Positions 33,891 to 44,504 are shown, counted from the stretch's first letter. The stretch: 64,000 nt of DNA from Spirochaetes bacterium GWE1_32_154 (GCA_001829315.1 MIAY01000001.1:200927-264926); one strand, 5' to 3'. Translations and numbers: made by a program. The notes: generated by a model not told the origin, from the letters alone.

Positions 33891-36321
33891 CAGTAAGCAG
33901 GATTTTTTTAATAAGCTTTTTAAACTCGACATATATGATAGGTTTTGTTAAATAATAATCCATTCCTAAACTTAGACAGCGTTCTTTTTCACCTTTTATA
34001 ACACCGGCTGTAAGTGCTATAATTGTTGATTTCATGCCGGTTTCCTGTTCTATTTTTCTAATTTCAATTGTTGCAGTATAACCATCCATCACAGGCATTT
34101 GAATATCCATAATAATTATATCAGGAGCAATTTCCTTGTATATTTCTACTGCTTTTAGACCGTTATCAACAGTGTATATTTTAGAATCGGGCATAATCTG
34201 TAATATTATTTCTTTAACTAAAACCATATTTAAAAATACATCTTCTACAATAAGAATACTTGGTGAAAGTGTTTCTAATTTTGAAGGATTTGCCTTAATA
34301 GAATTTGTTTCATGAATATTTATTCCATTATCTCTATATTCTTTGATGAGTGAAAATGAAAACGTACTTCCTTGTGCTATTTCACTTTTCATATTTATTT
34401 TAGAACCCATTTTCTCGGCTAATAAATTTGATATAGCAAGTCCTAAACCGGTACCGCCATATTTTTTTGTTGTTGATGAATCAGCTTGAGTAAAAAGTGC
34501 GAATAATTTTTTCTGGTTTTCTTCGGATATTCCAATTCCGGTATCTTTTATATAAAATGTAACTTTTCCTATATTTGTTCCACTCATTTTTTCAAAAGAT
34601 AAAAATATTTCGATAGCACCGTTTTCAGTAAATTTGATACTGTTACTTAACAAGTTTGTTAAGATTTGTTTAACGCGTATTGGATCAATAATAAAAAATT
34701 GTGGCAGATTAGATGGAATGTTGCATGTTAATGTATTTTTGTTCTTTTCGGCTTGAAATAGTAACATTTCCCTTGTTTGATTTAATAATTCTATTAAATC
34801 TGTTTCAACTTCATTCAACTCAAGTTTACCGGCTTCTATTTTTGATAGGTCCAGGATATCATTAATTAATGAAAGAAGAGTGTGAGCGGATTCGCTTGCA
34901 TTTTTTATATATTGCCTGTATAAAGGATTAATATCAACTGTTAATAATAAATCAATAAAACCTATTACCCCATTAAGAGGTGTTCTTAATTCATGACTCA
35001 TATTAGCCAGGAATTCCGATTTTGCTTTATTTGCAGTATCAGCTTGTTCTTTTGCAAATTGAAGTTTTTTAATTGTTGTTTTAATAGTATTGCTCATAAT
35101 GTTAAATTCTTCAGCTAAATCATCAATTTCTGAAAATCTTGAATGTGGTATTTCAAGATTCCACTGATCTTTAGAAATCTGCTTAACTGTTTTATTAAGT
35201 AGAATAATTGGTTTAACAATAAAACTTGAAAGTAACAAACCAATTAAAATAGTAATCAGTAAAATAAAAATAATAGTAAAAATCGTTTTTCTATTATTAG
35301 AATTCACTTGATCAAAAAAATCTTTAGATGGGATTATTGAAAAAACATTCCAATTAAGATATTTATTTATTGAATAATTATTTACCATTACAAAGTAAGT
35401 TTGATTTACTAATTTGAAAGTAAAAATATATTTTTTTATTTTTGAGTTAGTGCGTTTGTTATATTCATTGATAACAGTTTTTGTTAATAATGATTCAGAA
35501 TCACTTATATTAGTTTTTGATAAAGAAATTTGTTTTGAGGAAGCAATAATGATTCCTTTATTGTCTGCAATGAAAGAAAAACCTGTTTTACCTGTTTTTA
35601 TAGATGATAAAAAATTACTTATTTGAGATAAAAACATATCTACAGCAACGACTCCGATGAGAACATCATTTTTGTCATAAACAGCTTCACTTGCGGTTAT
35701 TGCCATATCCTGACCTGTTGATAAAACATAAAGCTCACTCCAAAAAGTGCCTGTATTTTCAATGGCATTTTTATACCAGGGGCGACTTCTCGCATCAAAA
35801 GATTTAATTGTTGCTAATAGTTCATTTGTATTATCTTGATTATTCAAAGTTGATTTATAAACTATACCGTCTTTAAAATTCACAGATTTCATTTGATATT
35901 TAAAATTGTTTGTTTTTTCTACGCCACAATTCGCTATACCACCATCAGTGTTGCCAAAGTAGATACTGCTTATATTATCAGTCATATCGATTTGATCAGA
36001 AAAATGGTTAATTAATTCAGATTGATTTTGATAATTTAAATTACCGGACATAATTTTTTTTCTGTTAATTTCATTAATGAGAGAAGGATACGACAAAAAT
36101 GATTGTACTTTATCAATTATTCTTGAGTTAACTTCGTTTAATAATTCATTTATTACAATGTTAACTGAATTTTTATTGTTGCTGAATGATACAAAAGTAA
36201 TCATAATTCCGACAATTAAAATCTGTGTTATTAATGTTAAAAGAATAATTATCTTTAATGGAAATTTACCGGTTAATGTATAAATGGTTTTTTTAATAGT
36301 TTTTAATGCCATAAAATACAT
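33862..36321 (-). CDS. Cache-HAMP hybrid histidine kinase
   Basis: A ~819-residue membrane sensor. An N-terminal helix (~15-40) is followed by a periplasmic dCache domain (~45-325, with [12 protein letters not shown] and [13 protein letters not shown]), a second helix (~330-352), HAMP, HisKA with His443 ([14 protein letters not shown]), HATPase with [13 protein letters not shown], and a receiver with Asp739 ([14 protein letters not shown]). It senses a small extracytoplasmic ligand and passes phosphate through a relay. The start is uncertain: no ribosome site precedes any candidate; I chose the first ATG at 36321, with 36312 and a TTG at 36348 as alternatives. Its last codons lie inside the MITE-like element. 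Confidence 0.9.
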   Translation of the reverse strand: MYFMALKTIKKTIYTLTGKFPLKIIILLTLITQILIVGIMITFVSFSNNKNSVNIVINELLNEVNSRIIDKVQSFLSYPSLINEINRKKIMSGNLNYQNQSELINHFSDQIDMTDNISSIYFGNTDGGIANCGVEKTNNFKYQMKSVNFKDGIVYKSTLNNQDNTNELLATIKSFDARSRPWYKNAIENTGTFWSELYVLSTGQDMAITASEAVYDKNDVLIGVVAVDMFLSQISNFLSSIKTGKTGFSFIADNKGIIIASSKQISLSKTNISDSESLLTKTVINEYNKRTNSKIKKYIFTFKLVNQTYFVMVNNYSINKYLNWNVFSIIPSKDFFDQVNSNNRKTIFTIIFILLITILIGLLLSSFIVKPIILLNKTVKQISKDQWNLEIPHSRFSEIDDLAEEFNIMSNTIKTTIKKLQFAKEQADTANKAKSEFLANMSHELRTPLNGVIGFIDLLLTVDINPLYRQYIKNASESAHTLLSLINDILDLSKIEAGKLELNEVETDLIELLNQTREMLLFQAEKNKNTLTCNIPSNLPQFFIIDPIRVKQILTNLLSNSIKFTENGAIEIFLSFEKMSGTNIGKVTFYIKDTGIGISEENQKKLFALFTQADSSTTKKYGGTGLGLAISNLLAEKMGSKINMKSEIAQGSTFSFSLIKEYRDNGINIHETNSIKANPSKLETLSPSILIVEDVFLNMVLVKEIILQIMPDSKIYTVDNGLKAVEIYKEIAPDIIIMDIQMPVMDGYTATIEIRKIEQETGMKSTIIALTAGVIKGEKERCLSLGMDYYLTKPIIYVEFKKLIKKILLTEALAKIKIT

Positions 36322-36355
36322 GATAAACTTTTTATTATAAATATACAATATTCAA

Positions 36356-36402
36356 ATAAAAAAATCCTCCCGTCTATCATATTGATATTGACGGGAAGGA
36401 TT
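36356..36402 (-). terminator. Intrinsic terminator of flaB
   Basis: On the minus strand AATCCTTCCCGTC pairs with GACGGGAGGATT (36402-36390 with 36374-36363) with one bulged base, followed by a run of T (36362-36358). Confidence 0.85.
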
Positions 36403-36454
36403 CCCTGTGTTCCCATAACTAAAGACTTCGTGGTTAACGAAGCCTAAGTTACTT

Positions 36455-37327
36455 TTAACCGAGAAGTTTCATAACAGCCTGCGAACCTTGGTTAGCTTGT
36501 GCTAACATTGACATTGAAGACTGAACGAGGATCTGGTTCTTTGTAAATTGAACCATTTCAAATGCCATATCAGCATCTCTAATTACAGACTCTGCATGTT
36601 GCATGTTTTCAGCACCTACAGCAAGACCTTTCGTCGCGTGCTCTAATCTGTTCTGGTAAGCACCTAGGTCGGCACGTTGCTTATTAATGATTTTAAGAGC
36701 ATTATCCAATGTTCCGATTGCAGCATTTGCACTATCAGGTGAAGACAAAGAAATAAATGTAGCAGTATGAGGCAATCCACTTGGATTCTTTAATCGTAAT
36801 CCCTGTGTACTCATAGTACCAATAAATACTTGTTCTCTCTGATCCATGTTAGCTCCAATATGGAACCACATACTTCCCGTAACACTGTTTAAAGCATCTT
36901 CTCTAGCGAATCTACCTGTAAGAAGGTTCATTCCATTAAATTGAGCATGAGAAGCAATTCTGTCGATTTCATCAATTAACTGACTAACTTCAACCTGAAT
37001 ATACATTCTATCTTCAGAAGAGTAAATACCATTCGATGCTTGAACAGCAAGTTCTCTTAATCTCTGAACAATATCCTGACTTTCCTGTAAGTAACCTTCA
37101 GCCGTTTGAATTAAAGAAATACCATCCTCAGCATTTTTACCTGCTCTTTCAAGTCCTCTTATTTGACTTCTCATTTTTTCTGATACTGCAAGACCTGAAG
37201 CATCATCTGATGCTCTATTAATCCTGACTCCTGAACTCACCTTTTCCAGGTTTTTTGAAACAGCTAGATCATTAAATTTTGTTTGTCTCTGCGCAAACAT
37301 TGCACTTAAATTGTGATTAATTATCAT
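36455..37327 (-). CDS. flaB: Periplasmic flagellin FlaB (filament core protein)
   Basis: A 290-residue spirochaete core flagellin. The N-terminal D0/D1 region ([15 protein letters not shown], then [18 protein letters not shown] and [17 protein letters not shown]-like text) and the C-terminal [23 protein letters not shown] are the conserved polymerisation helices. The short central part with [15 protein letters not shown] is characteristic of spirochaete FlaB and lacks the variable D2/D3 domains. It has no signal peptide, being exported by the flagellar secretion system. A strong AAGGAGG, a 5'-UTR hairpin and a terminator flank it. This is the best evidence for the host phylum. Confidence 0.97.
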   Translation of the reverse strand: MIINHNLSAMFAQRQTKFNDLAVSKNLEKVSSGVRINRASDDASGLAVSEKMRSQIRGLERAGKNAEDGISLIQTAEGYLQESQDIVQRLRELAVQASNGIYSSEDRMYIQVEVSQLIDEIDRIASHAQFNGMNLLTGRFAREDALNSVTGSMWFHIGANMDQREQVFIGTMSTQGLRLKNPSGLPHTATFISLSSPDSANAAIGTLDNALKIINKQRADLGAYQNRLEHATKGLAVGAENMQHAESVIRDADMAFEMVQFTKNQILVQSSMSMLAQANQGSQAVMKLLG

Positions 37328-37352
37328 TCGAATCCTCCTTGATTCATTTACG

Positions 37353-37374
37353 ACGAAGACGTCCTTGTCTTCGT
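37353..37374 (-). promoter_or_regulatory. 5'-UTR hairpin of flaB
   Basis: ACGAAGAC and GTCTTCGT form a perfect 8-bp stem with a six-base loop, 25 bases upstream of the flaB start codon and just before AAGGAGG. It may stabilise the message or tune translation. Confidence 0.6.
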
Positions 37375-37388
37375 GTGCCTTATTACAC

Positions 37389-37414
37389 TTTTCGGAATTG
37401 TAAAAAAAATCTTA
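37389..37414 (-). promoter_or_regulatory. Candidate sigma-28 promoter of flaB
   Basis: On the minus strand TAAGATTT, a 10-base spacer and TCCGAAAA resemble the flagellar sigma-28 pattern TAAA(GTTT)...GCCGATAA, with mismatches. Location, ~60 bases before the start codon, suits it. Confidence 0.4.
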
Positions 37415-37464
37415 ATTAAAATATACAAAAAATATTTTTAATTTTTTTATCTGTTCAATAACTA

Positions 37465-37475
37465 CTTGCAAAAAT
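37465..37475 (+). repeat. Copy of the CTTGCAAAAAT dispersed motif
   Basis: An exact copy of the 11-base core found at the ends of the 33755-33890 element, here in the intergenic region upstream of flaB. Confidence 0.45.
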
Positions 37476-37629
37476 ATCTTTAAGGTTATATATTGAAGAT
37501 TATGGTTATACTTAAACTCTATAAGTTTATACGATATTTTTTTTATCGTTAATTTGTTTGTATGAAATAACTTAAATATGTTGTTGTTTTCTATTTATAA
37601 ACTTGTACCAGGTATAATGGGAGTGAATA

Positions 37630-38799
37630 ATGACTTTATCAGAAAAAGTAAAAGAACTAAAAATGAATTCAATATTCGAAATTTTACCGGAATCAGAATG
37701 TATTATTTTAGCTGAAAAAGCCAAACCGATAAATTATAAAAAAGATGATGTTATTTTTAAAGAAAATATGACTGCCGATGCTTTTTATATAATAATTAAA
37801 GGTGAAGTAGAAATTCTAAAAGAAAGTGATGATGGTTCACTTGAAATACTGGCAGTAAGAAAAGCACATGATTCTTTTGGTGAAATGTCAATGATTGATG
37901 ATTTACCAAGGAGTGCTACAATTCGAGCGAAAACTGATTTATTATTACTTATGATAAATAAATCTGATTTTGTTGAATTAATGAGAACATTGTCAACGTT
38001 ATCGTATAGTATTGCAAAAAGTGTTTGTTATACAGTTCGATCAACGAATGAAAATTATATTCGGGATCTTGAAAATCGAAATAAAGAACTGGAAGTTGCA
38101 TATAACCAGTTAAAAAATACACAAAATGAACTCATTCGAGCAGAAAAACTTTCTATAATCGGAAAATTTGCATCATTAATTATTCATGATATAAAAAACC
38201 CATTAACAAATATCCGGGCGTATGCGGAATTAATAAGTATTAATAATAAAACAGATGTGAAAATCAGTAAATCAACATCCATTATAATGAAAGAAGTAGA
38301 TCGTTTATCTGATATGACTGCTGAGTTATTAGAATTTGCGCGTGGTGATATTAAGTTGAATAAAATACCGGTTAATTTATACTCATATCTTGCAACCTTA
38401 ATTGATACGGTGTCATTAGATTTAAAAAACAAAAATATTCAATTGATATTTAATAAAAGTGACACAGATATTGTTGTTAATTTAGATACAGATAAAATAA
38501 ATCGGGTTTTTTTTAATCTCATAGGTAATGCTTGTGATGCTATGGAAGATGGCGGCGTAATAACGATAACTGTTGCGAAAAAAAATAATTTTGCATTCTG
38601 GTCTATTAATGATACAGGTTGTGGTATGACAGATGATGTTGTTGAACGAATTTTTGAACCTTTTTATACAAGAAAAGCAAAGGGAACGGGATTAGGTATG
38701 GCTATAGTAAAGAGTGTCATAAATGGGCACTCAGGGAAAATTGAAGTAAATAGTGTGCCCGGGAAAGGAACACAATTTGATATTTATTTACCAATGTAA
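37630..38799 (+). CDS. Cyclic-nucleotide-binding histidine kinase
   Basis: A 389-residue soluble kinase. Residues ~15-135 form a cyclic-nucleotide-binding domain (AFYIIIKGEVEILKES, then FGEMSMIDDLPRSATIRA, the phosphate-binding cassette with its Arg-Ser-Ala). A coiled coil (~140-175) leads to HisKA with His186 (LIIHDIKNPLTN) and HATPase (FFNLIGNACDAMEDGG, FYTRKAKGTGLGMAI). It would couple cAMP or another cyclic nucleotide, or a related ligand, to phosphorylation; no receiver is attached. GGGAG precedes the ATG. It starts an operon with a TPR gene and an NHL-VWA gene. Confidence 0.93.
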   Translation: MTLSEKVKELKMNSIFEILPESECIILAEKAKPINYKKDDVIFKENMTADAFYIIIKGEVEILKESDDGSLEILAVRKAHDSFGEMSMIDDLPRSATIRAKTDLLLLMINKSDFVELMRTLSTLSYSIAKSVCYTVRSTNENYIRDLENRNKELEVAYNQLKNTQNELIRAEKLSIIGKFASLIIHDIKNPLTNIRAYAELISINNKTDVKISKSTSIIMKEVDRLSDMTAELLEFARGDIKLNKIPVNLYSYLATLIDTVSLDLKNKNIQLIFNKSDTDIVVNLDTDKINRVFFNLIGNACDAMEDGGVITITVAKKNNFAFWSINDTGCGMTDDVVERIFEPFYTRKAKGTGLGMAIVKSVINGHSGKIEVNSVPGKGTQFDIYLPM

Positions 38800-38820
38800 T
38801 TATCAAATAAAGGGGGGGGT

Positions 38821-39513
38821 ATGAATGAAATTCAAAAGAATCTTCAGGAAGGGATAAATAACTTTAATCGAAAATCGGTTAATGAAAGCATAAAGCTTTT
38901 TGAAAAGGTTCTGGAGTCAGATCCTATGAATCCTGAGGCTAATTATTATCTCGGTTTAATTTATTCAAAAGATAAAAGATATGATAAATCAGTTCTTCAT
39001 TTAAAAGTTGTTGTTGATATGGGAATAAGTTTTATTTTTACTCATCAATGCAGAATGATTTTAGGCTACATTTATTATCAAAATGATGAATTTGATCGTG
39101 CTGAATATGAATTTACTGAAGTTTTAAAAGCTAATTTTAATATTACTCAGGTTCATGCAGCCTTATCAGCTGTTTATTATAAAAAAGAAATGTTCGAAAA
39201 AGCATTTGAAGAAGCAAGTAAAGCATATACTCTCGATAATTTTAATATTAATGCAAAAAATACCTACGGTTTTCTTTTGTGCGATTTAGGTAAAGATCCA
39301 AAAAAAGGTGTTGAAATATTACGTGAAGTAGTACGATTAAAACCGGACAACCCCGCATATTTGGATTCATTAGGTTGGGCGTATTATAAAAATGGTGATG
39401 TTAAAGCGGGTATTGCAAGTTTACGCATGGCTCTTGATCGCTCTAAAGCACCTGAAATACAAGATCATTATGATAAAATGGCAGGTAAGAAAACTACCGG
39501 GTTAAGGAAATAA
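38821..39513 (+). CDS. TPR repeat protein
   Basis: A 230-residue protein made of about six tetratricopeptide repeats, for example ESIKLFEKVLESDPMNPEANYYLGLIY and NPAYLDSLGWAYYKNGDVKAGI. No signal peptide or lipobox, so it is cytoplasmic. A G-rich run lies directly before the ATG. It is placed 21 bases after the cNMP-binding kinase and two bases before the NHL-VWA gene, suggesting a scaffold for that operon. Confidence 0.87.
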   Translation: MNEIQKNLQEGINNFNRKSVNESIKLFEKVLESDPMNPEANYYLGLIYSKDKRYDKSVLHLKVVVDMGISFIFTHQCRMILGYIYYQNDEFDRAEYEFTEVLKANFNITQVHAALSAVYYKKEMFEKAFEEASKAYTLDNFNINAKNTYGFLLCDLGKDPKKGVEILREVVRLKPDNPAYLDSLGWAYYKNGDVKAGIASLRMALDRSKAPEIQDHYDKMAGKKTTGLRK

Positions 39514-39515
39514 AT

Positions 39516-41552
39516 ATGAAATTAAGGTTTTTTGCTGTTTTTTTAATTCTTTCATTAGTATGTGTAAATGCCCAGGAAATAGATGATGATCCGTTAGGTT
39601 TATCACAAGAATATTCAATGGATTATTTTGAGTTGGGTATTCGGGCTCTCCATGCAAGCAGATATGAATTAGCTATTTCAGAATTTATAAAATCATTAAG
39701 TTATAAAGATAATAATTCATACTCAAGATTATATCTTGGTGAAGCATACAAAAAAGGTGGATATGAAAAAAATGCTTTGTATACATGGAATACTTTAATG
39801 TCTATGGGGTATGAAAGTCGATTTCTTAAAAGTCGTGTTTCATATCTATACAATAGAAGAGGTATGTTGTCTGATATTTATATAGATAAAAATTTTGTTA
39901 TCAGAACAGAATTAAAAGGTTATTATGAGCGAGATAGCTTTACTTCTTTTTTAAATCCTTCACAACTCGCAGTTGATAAAAATAATAAATATTTCATTGC
40001 ATCATTTACAACGGGTAGCGTTATTGAGATGGATACAAACCTTCAAATCGTTCGTACTATAATTACTGCAAATCCGCCATTGGGCAAACCCTTTGGTGTT
40101 GCTGTGGCTACTGACGGGGATATTTTAGTAAGTGATTTTCAAAATGATAGAATTGTTAAAATCAATAGATATAATATTGTTACTCAGACAATTGGTTTTA
40201 AAGGGATCGGTGAAGGTGGTTTATTGGGACCACAATATCTTACTACCGATGAATATGGAAATATCTTTGTTGTTGATTCAGGAAATGTAAGAATAAATAA
40301 ATATTCTAAAGATGGTATAGCTTTGTTTTCAATAGGTCGTTCAGGAACTGGTAAACTTGAGGCTCCGGCAGGAATGTATTATTCTGATGGAGAATTGATG
40401 GTCGCCGATAAGAAACGGGATGAGATTGTTGTGTATGATGAGAGTGGCAATTATTTAAGAAGTTTTGGTAATGGTTATTTGAAAACCCCATACGATATTA
40501 CAAGAGATAAAATTGGACGATATATTATTGTTTGTGAAAAAGAGGTGTGGATATATGAACCGGATAGTGGCCTTTGGTATGTAATGGATGCTGTTGGTAG
40601 CAGACTGAATAAAGGTGTTTCAGTTATATCTGATTATGAAGATAATATTATACTGTCTGATTATAATAGATCAACAGTATATGTATTGTCTTTAGAACGG
40701 CGAAGATATAATAATATGTATGTTAATGTTGAAAAAGTAATATCAAATAAATATCCCGATATTCATCTTTTTGTAAGAGCGGAAAAAGATGATATGACTG
40801 TTCCGGTAGGAATTACTGATAATAATATAACAGTTTTTGAGAATAATAAAATTGCTGCTGTAGCCGGTATGGGATATACTGACTTATTAAATGATACATC
40901 TGATATTTCTATTATATATGACAATAATAGAACGATGTTACAGTATAACAATGAGTTTAAAACAATATTAAATAAATGGATGCATTCAATAAAAGGGAAA
41001 ACCTCCGTTTCATTAACCCAGGCAAATGAGGGAATTTCTATTATTGATAAACCATTAGGTAGCACCAGGCTTGAATTATTAGATGCTATTGATACAATAA
41101 GGGCTTCTACATTTACTGATAAAGGTGATATGTTTAAAAAAGTATCGTATGATATGATTGATAGATTCTCAAAAAAAAATATTATTTTTGTTACTAACGG
41201 AGAAGAAACAGGTAATGATTTTAATTTATTTAAAATTGAAGATGTTATTCAATTTGCACTTCATAATGATATTAAAATATTTGTTGTTGCTTTTAAAGAA
41301 GGTCGTTTATCATCAATTTATAAGAATATGGCAGATAGAACAGGTGGTGATTATTTCGTAGCGTATAAACGAAAAGATTTGAAAGATCTTTTTACAAGAA
41401 TTGAAACAACACGATCAAATTATCTTGTTGTTTCATATGTTTCTAATTCATTATCAAGATTTGGAAGAGAACCTGTTAGAGTTGAAGTTGAGATAAATTA
41501 CTCAGGTATGAAAGGTTTAGGAGACACTATTTATTTTCCACCAAGAAAGTAA
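39516..41552 (+). CDS. Exported TPR - NHL beta-propeller - VWA protein
   Basis: A 678-residue exported protein. A signal peptide (~1-19, ending VNA) leads to two or three TPR-like units (~30-115), an NHL-type propeller (~145-400: FGVAVATDGDILVSDFQNDRIV, YGNIFVVDSGNVRINKY), and a VWA domain (~440-650) whose first metal motif reads DNNRT rather than DxSxS, with IIFVTNGEE and KIFVVAFKEG. The tail (RSNYLVVSYVS...EVEINYSG) resembles VWA proteins with a beta sandwich. It follows the TPR gene by two bases and is probably a periplasmic or surface scaffold. Metal binding by the VWA domain is doubtful. Confidence 0.85.
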   Translation: MKLRFFAVFLILSLVCVNAQEIDDDPLGLSQEYSMDYFELGIRALHASRYELAISEFIKSLSYKDNNSYSRLYLGEAYKKGGYEKNALYTWNTLMSMGYESRFLKSRVSYLYNRRGMLSDIYIDKNFVIRTELKGYYERDSFTSFLNPSQLAVDKNNKYFIASFTTGSVIEMDTNLQIVRTIITANPPLGKPFGVAVATDGDILVSDFQNDRIVKINRYNIVTQTIGFKGIGEGGLLGPQYLTTDEYGNIFVVDSGNVRINKYSKDGIALFSIGRSGTGKLEAPAGMYYSDGELMVADKKRDEIVVYDESGNYLRSFGNGYLKTPYDITRDKIGRYIIVCEKEVWIYEPDSGLWYVMDAVGSRLNKGVSVISDYEDNIILSDYNRSTVYVLSLERRRYNNMYVNVEKVISNKYPDIHLFVRAEKDDMTVPVGITDNNITVFENNKIAAVAGMGYTDLLNDTSDISIIYDNNRTMLQYNNEFKTILNKWMHSIKGKTSVSLTQANEGISIIDKPLGSTRLELLDAIDTIRASTFTDKGDMFKKVSYDMIDRFSKKNIIFVTNGEETGNDFNLFKIEDVIQFALHNDIKIFVVAFKEGRLSSIYKNMADRTGGDYFVAYKRKDLKDLFTRIETTRSNYLVVSYVSNSLSRFGREPVRVEVEINYSGMKGLGDTIYFPPRK

Positions 41553-41567
41553 TCGTTACAAGAATCC

Positions 41568-44504
41568 CTATAAATATATATTATTGTAAATTCCTTCAGA
41601 AAGTTCTTCTAAAGTATATGGTTTTAATAAGAATGTACTGATACCTGATTTCATTGTTTCATTAATTCTTTGATTGTTCTTTGCACCGGAAGTAAGTATT
41701 ACTTTAACTTTCGGATTAATCTTAATTAATTCTTCATATACTTGCTGTCCATTTAAATCAGGCATAAAGAAATCAAGAAGTATGCAAGATATTTCTTTTG
41801 ATTTTTCACGATAAATATTAATTGCATCACTTCCATTTTTAGCTTCTATGACAGAGTACCCGCAAATTTCAAGCATTTTTCTTGATGTGTATCTTATAAC
41901 ATTCTCATCATCTACGATTAATACAGTACCATTACCTTTGTATAATTTAGATTCTTTTTTATTTGATATTTCCTGATTATCTTCATTACTTTGCAGAATA
42001 GGTAAATATATTGTGTATGTTGTTCCGATTTCTTTATCTGCATAGCAATCAATAAAGCCATTATGACTTTTGGCTATATTATATGCAACTGATAATGCTA
42101 TACCTTGTTTTTTACCGGTTAATTTATTTTTGTAATATGGATCGAAAATATTATCAATATCTTCTGTGGTAATGTAAAAAGCAGTATCGGATATAGATAT
42201 TTGCCAGTATGATTCTTTAGTTGTCTGATAAATTGAAGTTTGTTCGTCTTCTATTAATTTAATACTTATATTAATTTCACCATTTTCTTTTAGCGAATTA
42301 ATTGAATTATTTAAAATATTTAAAAACATTTCTTTAATATTTTCTAAATCGGCAAAAGCAAAAGCAGTGGACTTATGAGGATGATAATTGAATTTAATTT
42401 TTTTTGTTAATGTACTGTCAAGTTCGTTGATAATTGAATATAAAATGTAATTCAAATCACATGGACTTAAAGTTGAATTTGTTGGTTTTGATATACTTGA
42501 CAATTGCTTGATAATTGATTTCCCTTTTACTGAAATTTCTTTTAAAATTTCAACATCTTCAGAAATCGTATCTGTTAAATTATTGGTTATTTTATAATCA
42601 AATAAATTGATAGTTCCTGACAAAGCACCAAGTAAATTATTAAAATCATGTGCTAAACCTTCTGCCATATTACCAAAAGATCTGAATTTTTGAGCCTGTC
42701 GTAACTGTCTTTCAGTTGTTGTAATTTTTGTAACATCATCTATTCTTAAAACCAGTAAATCTTTTGATGACTTTAAAGGGAAAATAGTTACTTTGCAATT
42801 TGAAGTTTTATTATTAGTTACAACAATGTCATTAAAATCAAGAGGAATTCCTGTACTTCTAACCATTTCGAAATATTTTTTATAATCTTCAAAATGTGAA
42901 GAAAGTTCCCAAATTTCTTTGTTTTTTATTTCTTTATTTGTTTTATCAAAGAATGATAATGAAGTATTATTAAATTGATCTATTTTGTTTTCCTGGTTGA
43001 AGGTTAAAATTACAGATGGCATAGAATCTATGATGTTAAAAAGATAGTTTTTAAAATATTCTGCTTTTCGTTCAGCAAGATATCTTCTTGTGATATTTCT
43101 TGTTGTCGCTTGAATCTCATAAACAATACCATTGGTATTTTTTATAGGAACTGATTGAATTTCAATGTATAAATAATAACCATTTTTATGCATTATTTTT
43201 AAAGTAAATGCTTCCTGAACTTTTTCTTTTATAAATGTTTCACGAATATTTTTTAAAGCTATTATGTTATTTCTTCTGTCCGGAAGAAGTGAATTTGGAC
43301 CTTTTAAATTATTGACAAGATGTATAAATTCATTTTGTGTATAACCTAATAAATTTTCAATTGACGGGCTGACATAATTTATTTTTAAATTTTTATCCAT
43401 TTTAAAGATAGAATCAATATTTTCTTCAACAAGATTTCGATATTTTCTTTCAGATTCTTTAAGTAAAAATTCTCTTTCAGTAATTTTTTTTAACATTCGC
43501 AAAAAGTTTTCATGCAGTAATCGTATTTCCCTAATCTGGAATTTATTATCCGGTATATCATATTTCCCACGGGAAACTCTTGTTGTAAATAAAGTTATTT
43601 TTCTAATTGGAATGAATATTTTTGTATAACCCAGATAAACAGAAAAAATAGCTATTAAAATACTAATGAAGAAAATAAGAATCAGAAAAATTCTCTGATA
43701 AATCAATGAAGCGAAAGTATTGTCATATGATTGAACAATAAATATTTTCCAGTTTGTTTCTTTTATTATTTTTTCCTGAATTATATATTTAGTACCATTG
43801 ATATAGCCGGTGTTATTGAAATAGTCTTCAATAATAAGTTGTTTCATTTTTTTAGAATTTTCTTTTATAGGGTGGGTTAAAATTGTATTTTTATTATCTG
43901 TTATTATCATTAGTCGGTTTATTGATTTACTATTCAGTTGAGTAGAGTTTTCAAGAAGTTTTTCTAAATTAATTATTGTTGTAATAAAACCTATAATTTG
44001 ATTATTCTTTTGAATCGGTATTGTATAATTAACAGAGGGAATATTATTAAATTCTGAAATATGAATTTCACTCCATACCGGCGATTTTGTTTTTTTTGAA
44101 TGTATTAAATATTGTTTGTAAGAAAAGTCAAAACTATAAAATTGAGGTTTTTCCGGAAACGAATATGTTAAGTGACTATCAATATTATAATACAATATAG
44201 TATCGATAAATCCATGTCGGTCATAAAACTTTTTAAATGAGTATTTTAATATTTCGGAATCTTCTGTTTTTGAATGAATAAATGCCATGTTGATTAATTC
44301 ATCGGTGGATATTTTTATGAGACTGTCAATTCGTAGAGCAATATCATCAGCAATGAATTTATTATTATTGAGTGAAAGTTCGTAGGTATAATTATTAAAA
44401 AGTCCATAATTTGCTACACCAATAAATAATACCGGGACTATTACAACTATAAAAACATAAATGAAGACAATTGTGTTGAAATTGGATTTATGTGGTTTAT
44501 TCAT
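41568..44504 (-). CDS. Cache-PAS-PAS hybrid histidine kinase
   Basis: A 978-residue membrane sensor. Helix at ~12-32, periplasmic Cache domain (~38-260), helix at ~265-290, HAMP (~295-345), PAS1 (~355-470, MDKNLKINYVSPSIENLLG) with PAC, PAS2 (~485-600), HisKA of the AHDFNNLL type with His619, a HATPase (~700-850) and a receiver with Asp911 (CILLDFFMPDLNGQ). The HATPase shows ISDTAFYIT where a DTG motif is usual, a divergent nucleotide site. Its start overlaps the periplasmic binding lipoprotein gene by eight bases, so the two probably form one sensory unit. Confidence 0.92.
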   Translation of the reverse strand: MNKPHKSNFNTIVFIYVFIVVIVPVLFIGVANYGLFNNYTYELSLNNNKFIADDIALRIDSLIKISTDELINMAFIHSKTEDSEILKYSFKKFYDRHGFIDTILYYNIDSHLTYSFPEKPQFYSFDFSYKQYLIHSKKTKSPVWSEIHISEFNNIPSVNYTIPIQKNNQIIGFITTIINLEKLLENSTQLNSKSINRLMIITDNKNTILTHPIKENSKKMKQLIIEDYFNNTGYINGTKYIIQEKIIKETNWKIFIVQSYDNTFASLIYQRIFLILIFFISILIAIFSVYLGYTKIFIPIRKITLFTTRVSRGKYDIPDNKFQIREIRLLHENFLRMLKKITEREFLLKESERKYRNLVEENIDSIFKMDKNLKINYVSPSIENLLGYTQNEFIHLVNNLKGPNSLLPDRRNNIIALKNIRETFIKEKVQEAFTLKIMHKNGYYLYIEIQSVPIKNTNGIVYEIQATTRNITRRYLAERKAEYFKNYLFNIIDSMPSVILTFNQENKIDQFNNTSLSFFDKTNKEIKNKEIWELSSHFEDYKKYFEMVRSTGIPLDFNDIVVTNNKTSNCKVTIFPLKSSKDLLVLRIDDVTKITTTERQLRQAQKFRSFGNMAEGLAHDFNNLLGALSGTINLFDYKITNNLTDTISEDVEILKEISVKGKSIIKQLSSISKPTNSTLSPCDLNYILYSIINELDSTLTKKIKFNYHPHKSTAFAFADLENIKEMFLNILNNSINSLKENGEINISIKLIEDEQTSIYQTTKESYWQISISDTAFYITTEDIDNIFDPYYKNKLTGKKQGIALSVAYNIAKSHNGFIDCYADKEIGTTYTIYLPILQSNEDNQEISNKKESKLYKGNGTVLIVDDENVIRYTSRKMLEICGYSVIEAKNGSDAINIYREKSKEISCILLDFFMPDLNGQQVYEELIKINPKVKVILTSGAKNNQRINETMKSGISTFLLKPYTLEELSEGIYNNIYL

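Larger units (their letters stand above)
37328..37629. other. Intergenic region between flaB and the cNMP-binding kinase
   Basis: About 300 bases without a gene. Beside the flaB leader it holds a copy of CTTGCAAAAAT (37465-37475) and a small ACGATA/TATCGT hairpin (37531-37549). I see no convincing promoter for the gene at 37630; a TATAAT at 37613-37618 overlaps its ribosome site region. Confidence 0.6.

Noticed and set aside
37613-37618. TATAAT as promoter of the cNMP-binding kinase
   Set aside because: It is 11 bases before the ATG, so transcription would start after the GGGAG ribosome site, and no -35 box is present.
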